A DNA stretch of 24,598 bases, from IMG/VR virus record IMGVR_UViG_3300042988_000097, positions 1 to 24,598 of that record. One strand, written 5' to 3'. Positions 21,419 to 24,598 of this stretch are shown one piece after another (the stretch's first letter is position 1; every line of letters starts with the position of its first letter). Source of the stretch: a virus. Under the pieces are notes generated by a model. The model made no database searches, was not told where the DNA came from, and saw nothing but the letters and a program-made list of their open reading frames with translations. Both the position numbers and the translations under genes were made by a program.

Positions 21419-22420
21419 ATGAGTAAGATTGTCTTAAATGACGTTACGAATCTGAATACTCTTAGTGTTATCAACGACAACTTTGATAAGATTGAACTAG
21501 AGTTTCAAAATAAAGCTCTCTACAGGAATAATCCAGATGGTGAGCCTAATGCTTTACAGAACGATATTGATGCTAACGGTAATAGCATTTATAACGTACA
21601 AGATTTAACCATCCAGGGCGGATTTACTGTTGATGGTCAAGACGTAGGTGAGTATATTGGTCAAGCTGCTGATGCTGCTGCTGATGCTTTAGCTAGTGCT
21701 ACAGCTGCTGCTAACAGTGCGACAGCTGCTGGAGCTAGTGCTTCTAGTGCTGCAACTTCTGCAACATCAGCTGCTTCTAGCGCATCTACAGCCACCACTA
21801 AGGCTAGCGAAGCCAGTACGTCTGCAACTAATGCAGCTAGCTCTGCTACAGCTGCTGCAAGCTCTGCTTCAACAGCTACAACACAAGCAGGCATTGCTAC
21901 AACAAAAGCTAGCGAAGCAAGCACATCAGCTTCTAATGCTGCTACATCTGAAACTAATGCTGCTGCTTCTGCAAGCACAGCAACCACACAAGCTGGTATT
22001 GCAACTACTAAGGCAAGTGAAGCTGCTGCTTCTGCCGCTGCTGCATTAGTCAGTGAGACAGCTGCCGCAGGATATGCAGCTAGTATTGATCCTGCTACAG
22101 TTGTTCGTAAGGACAGCGATACAGGGGCTGCTCAGCTTCCAGCTGGTACGACAGGTGAACGTCCTACAGGCGCTACAGGTAAGATTCGTGCTAACACAAC
22201 ATTGAATAAGTTTGAAGGCTACATCAATGGTGCATGGGGATCTATTGGTGGTGGTGCTACTGGTGGTGGTGCTGATGATATTTTTATTGAGAATGGTCAG
22301 ACAGTAACACAGAGCTACACTATTACGTCTGGAAAGAATGCTGGTTCATTTGGCCCTATTAGTATTGCTAACGGTGCTACAGTGACAATTCCTTCTGGCT
22401 CTGTCTGGACTATTGTTTAA
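21419..22420 (+). CDS. Tail fibre protein with Ala/Ser/Thr repeats
   Basis: A 333-aa protein. The N-terminal part ([20 protein letters not shown], then [20 protein letters not shown]) is of the kind that attaches fibres in podovirus-like tails. Residues about 82-220 are almost only Ala, Ser and Thr and contain a 35-residue repeat: KASEA recurs at residues 128, 163 and 198, with [11 protein letters not shown] before the later two. This is probably a trimeric coiled-coil shaft. The C-terminal tail ([20 protein letters not shown], then [15 protein letters not shown]) is a small beta module seen at the end of many phage fibre proteins. The ribosome site is weak (GAAAGA). Confidence 0.85.
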   Translation: MSKIVLNDVTNLNTLSVINDNFDKIELEFQNKALYRNNPDGEPNALQNDIDANGNSIYNVQDLTIQGGFTVDGQDVGEYIGQAADAAADALASATAAANSATAAGASASSAATSATSAASSASTATTKASEASTSATNAASSATAAASSASTATTQAGIATTKASEASTSASNAATSETNAAASASTATTQAGIATTKASEAAASAAAALVSETAAAGYAASIDPATVVRKDSDTGAAQLPAGTTGERPTGATGKIRANTTLNKFEGYINGAWGSIGGGATGGGADDIFIENGQTVTQSYTITSGKNAGSFGPISIANGATVTIPSGSVWTIV

Positions 22421-22429
22421 GGAATAATA

Positions 22430-22942
22430 ATGACAATGACTATTTCGGGAGACGGCACAATCAGTGGATTGGTTGCTGGTGGTCTTCCTAATGCAAGCGT
22501 ATTAGCAGCTGATTTAGCTTCTGGTGCTGCTCGCGCAAACTTTGGCGCTGGCACTGTGTTGCAAGTGGTGAGCTTTAGCTTGACCCCAAGTTTTTCTACA
22601 ACATCTGGCACTTACACAAACACTGGGATCAGCGCAACGATTACGCCCTCATCTGCGACCAGCAAAGTGTTTATTGCCGCCACATTCCTTCAAAACACGC
22701 AAGCATCAAACATCACAATGCTCACTACGGTGTTCCGTGATTCAACCGCGCTTGGCATTGAGGCTGGGCAGTATTCCGCTTCTGGCGGTTACATGGCTTC
22801 TGTTGGCGCAATTAACTTTGTTGATTCACCCAGCACCACTTCTGCCATTACTTACAGCATTCGCGCTCGCGTGTCGGCAGGAGCTGGCACGATCTCGATG
22901 GGTAATCCATCGTCAATCGTTTTAATGGAGATCGCAGCATGA
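22430..22942 (+). CDS. Tail fibre-associated protein (170 aa)
   Basis: Begins MTMTISGDGTISGLVAGGLP, a repeated tail-fibre start module, followed by SVLAADLASGAAR and a beta-rich domain (VLQVVSFSLTPSFSTTSGTY, then TITPSSATSKVFI). Such proteins are frequent in phage tail-fibre cassettes and probably bind host surface glycans or cap the fibre. AAGGA precedes the ATG, and its stop overlaps the next ATG (ATGA, 22939-22942). The exact role is unknown. Confidence 0.78.
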   Translation: MTMTISGDGTISGLVAGGLPNASVLAADLASGAARANFGAGTVLQVVSFSLTPSFSTTSGTYTNTGISATITPSSATSKVFIAATFLQNTQASNITMLTTVFRDSTALGIEAGQYSASGGYMASVGAINFVDSPSTTSAITYSIRARVSAGAGTISMGNPSSIVLMEIAA

Positions 22943-23223
22943 CGAAGCACGAAGCAATTTTTAAGCTGTACTCCAACGTGGTCACCATCCGTGGTGATGA
23001 GGCGTTCGACGCAGAAGAGAACATCGTCGCGTATGACGAAACCGCTGTGCAAGCAGAGATGGATGCCAACGCCTACAAGGCGCAACGCGCCGCCGAATAC
23101 CCTCCAATCACAGACTACCTCGATGGTGTGGTGAAGGGCGACCAAGCGCAGATCGACAAGTACATCGCTGACTGCCAAGCAGTTAAAGCTAAATATCCTA
23201 AGGGAATTAATAATGCCAGCTAA
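22939..23223 (+). CDS. Small tail-region protein (94 aa), GC-richer
   Basis: MTKHEAIFKLYSNVVTIRGD, a short stretch DAEENIVAYDETAVQAEMDA and a helical C-terminal part. Small proteins with this start are common beside tail fibres and may be assembly helpers, but the function is not established. Base use is clearly richer in G and C (many CGC, GCC, AAG, GAC codons) than in the neighbouring genes, indicating separate ancestry. The last codons overlap the next gene by 11 nt. Confidence 0.75.
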   Translation: MTKHEAIFKLYSNVVTIRGDEAFDAEENIVAYDETAVQAEMDANAYKAQRAAEYPPITDYLDGVVKGDQAQIDKYIADCQAVKAKYPKGINNAS

Positions 23224-23803
23224 ACTTTTAACCTCTGGAGGTGGTGGTGTAATCCTCCAGCCTGCCAGTTCTATTGCCTCTGATGTGACGGTTAATGTGC
23301 CTAATCGTGATTGTACATTACGTGCCACTGGTGAATCAGTAATTACATCTGGCACTGCTGTTACAACTACATCTGGTACTGCTGTTGACTTCACTGGCAT
23401 CCCATCTTGGGTGAAGCGCATTACTGTGATGTTTAAAGGGATATCTTTAAGCGGGTCTTCTAGCTTTTTGATACAACTAGGAAGTGGTTCGTACACAACG
23501 ACGGGTTACTCTGGTGGCGGTGTTCGTATTAGTGCATCAACTCCGGCAGGCGCTGGTTTCACTACTGGTTTTGCGTTCAACAACAGTAATGCTGCCACAA
23601 TTTACAGCGGTCATGCTGTAATCACCAACGTGTCAGAAAATATTTGGTGTGCAAGTGGAACACTAGGGGGAGATGCCACACAGCTTGCATGTGTCATGGG
23701 TGGGAATATATCACTCGGCGGAACACTTGATCGCATTCGCATCACCACAGTGAATGGCACAGACACCTTTGACGCTGGTTCAATTAACATTCTTTATGAA
23801 TAA
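23213..23803 (+). CDS. Tail fibre-associated protein (196 aa)
   Basis: Starts MPAKLLTSGGGGVILQPASS, then VTVNVPNRDCTLRATGESVI, a start module shared by many phage fibre-tip genes, followed by a beta-rich, Gly/Ser/Thr-rich domain ending in RIRITTVNGTDTFDAGSINI. AAGGGA precedes the ATG. It is likely a receptor-binding or fibre-tip protein. The fold is not assignable from sequence alone. Confidence 0.78.
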   Translation: MPAKLLTSGGGGVILQPASSIASDVTVNVPNRDCTLRATGESVITSGTAVTTTSGTAVDFTGIPSWVKRITVMFKGISLSGSSSFLIQLGSGSYTTTGYSGGGVRISASTPAGAGFTTGFAFNNSNAATIYSGHAVITNVSENIWCASGTLGGDATQLACVMGGNISLGGTLDRIRITTVNGTDTFDAGSINILYE

Positions 23804-23815
23804 GGAACAATTAGC

Positions 23816-24598
23816 ATGACAATGCAAGTAAGTGGAACGTCAGGCTTTACGTTCCCAGATAATACAACACAAGCTACAGCAGCTAGTGGTTTTGGATTTA
23901 AGAACCGCATCCTCAATGGTGCGATGATGATTGACCAGCGTAATGCGGGGGCTAGTGTTACAGCTTCAGTTGGTAACGCAATTACTTACACACTAGATCG
24001 TTGGGCATACTACGCAACCCAAACATCAAAATTTACTGTTCAACAAAATGCTGGCTCAGTTACACCGCCAACAGGGTTTAAAAACTATCTTGGTGTCACA
24101 TCGTCTGCTGCGACTACCGTTGGAGTGGGTGACATCTTTTTGATTCGTCAAGGTATTGAAGGTTTAAATATTTCAGACCTTGGTTGGGGGGCGGCAGGAG
24201 CTGCTTCTGTTACTTTGTCGTTTTGGGTTCGCTCAAGCCTCACAGGTACTTTTAGTGGCTCACTCACAAATAATGCGGCTGACCGTGGTTATGCGTTTAC
24301 TTACACAATTTCTGCTGCAAATACTTGGGAGCAAAAGACTGTAACCATTGCTGGCGATACTTCTGGAACTTGGCTAACCACTAACGGTGCGGGTATTTAT
24401 GTTGGCTTCAGCCTTGGAACAGGCGCAAATTTTTCAGGAACAGCAAACACATGGGTAGGCACTGGATTTATTAACGGAAACTCTAGCGCAGTAAACGTGG
24501 TTGCCACAAACGGAGCCACCTTCTACATCACAGGTGTTCAACTAGAAAAAGGCAGCACAGCCACATCGTTTGACTACCGCCCGTATGGTACTGAGTTG
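23816..24598 (+). CDS. Receptor-binding tail protein, partial
   Basis: The first 261 codons; the gene runs off the right edge. MTMQVSGTSGFTFPDNTTQA is a tail-fibre start module. FKNRILNGAMMIDQRNAG (28-45), YTLDRWAYY, then LSFWVRSSLTGTFSG and ITGVQLEKGSTATSFDYRP make a carbohydrate-binding-like jelly-roll module that is very widespread at the tips of phage fibres. AAGGA precedes the ATG. It probably determines host recognition. Confidence 0.82.
   Translation, partial: MTMQVSGTSGFTFPDNTTQATAASGFGFKNRILNGAMMIDQRNAGASVTASVGNAITYTLDRWAYYATQTSKFTVQQNAGSVTPPTGFKNYLGVTSSAATTVGVGDIFLIRQGIEGLNISDLGWGAAGAASVTLSFWVRSSLTGTFSGSLTNNAADRGYAFTYTISAANTWEQKTVTIAGDTSGTWLTTNGAGIYVGFSLGTGANFSGTANTWVGTGFINGNSSAVNVVATNGATFYITGVQLEKGSTATSFDYRPYGTEL

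Noticed and set aside
21661-21987. Minus-strand and second-frame open frames across the Ala/Ser/Thr repeats
   Set aside because: They are shadows created by repetitive GCT/GCA codons of the tail-fibre gene.
22852-23496. Minus-strand frame of 214 codons in the tail region
   Set aside because: It runs across three well-supported plus-strand genes with proper ribosome sites and overlaps; it has no recognisable domain.

Overview
The window is part of a tailed double-stranded DNA bacteriophage genome (Caudoviricetes, podovirus-like gene content). It carries a T7-type family A DNA polymerase, a gp4-type primase-helicase, a gp6-type 5'-3' exonuclease, phage nucleotide-metabolism genes and a block of modular tail-fibre genes. 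No host gene is recognisable. Consensus Shine-Dalgarno sites, DnaA-box-like sites and Fur-box-like sites suggest a Gram-negative, probably proteobacterial host, but the host cannot be named. A phage-borne ECF-like sigma factor together with a COOH-NH2 ligase/ATP-grasp gene cluster points to kinship with phiEco32-like phages.

Layout. Everything from 1 to 19943 is on the minus strand and tightly packed, with many 1-29 nt overlaps; transcription runs toward coordinate 1. From right to left: (a) a 195-aa gene followed by a rho-independent terminator (19296-19329); (b) small genes of unknown function (18160-19269); (c) a peptide/amide-bond modification cluster (10659-18025) with two ATP-grasp ligases, two glutamine-synthetase-fold COOH-NH2 ligases of different families, a class II glutamine amidotransferase, a class I amidotransferase/C26 peptidase-like hydrolase, two unknown conserved-looking proteins, a 53-aa membrane protein and a 44-aa proline-rich peptide; (d) three small genes (10002-10631); (e) the replication block (4148-10009): primase-helicase, sigma factor, DNA polymerase, an SSB-like protein with an acidic tail and the exonuclease, with an HNH-AP2 homing endonuclease overlapping the exonuclease 3' end; (f) small genes and an HNH nuclease; (g) nucleotide metabolism: DUF3310 protein, ThyX, metallophosphoesterase, MazG-like pyrophosphohydrolase and a class II ribonucleotide reductase cut by the left edge.

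Between 19944 and 21418 lies about 1.5 kb with no convincing gene. It is rich in inverted and direct repeats, holds two perfect DnaA boxes in a 28-bp-spaced direct repeat beside an AT-rich stretch (candidate origin), and has two strong Fur-box-like palindromes. From 21419 to the right end all genes are on the plus strand: an Ala/Ser/Thr-repeat tail-fibre protein, three small tail-fibre-associated genes and a receptor-binding tail protein cut by the right edge. The short middle part of this block (about 22560-23200) is visibly richer in G+C, consistent with cassette exchange.

How it works together (inference): the early gene(s) next to the divergent region are transcribed leftward; the sigma factor reprograms host RNA polymerase; the nucleotide genes feed dTTP and dNTP synthesis; the T7-like replisome copies the genome; and the ligase cluster builds or removes amide/isopeptide bonds on an unidentified peptide, protein or small-molecule target.
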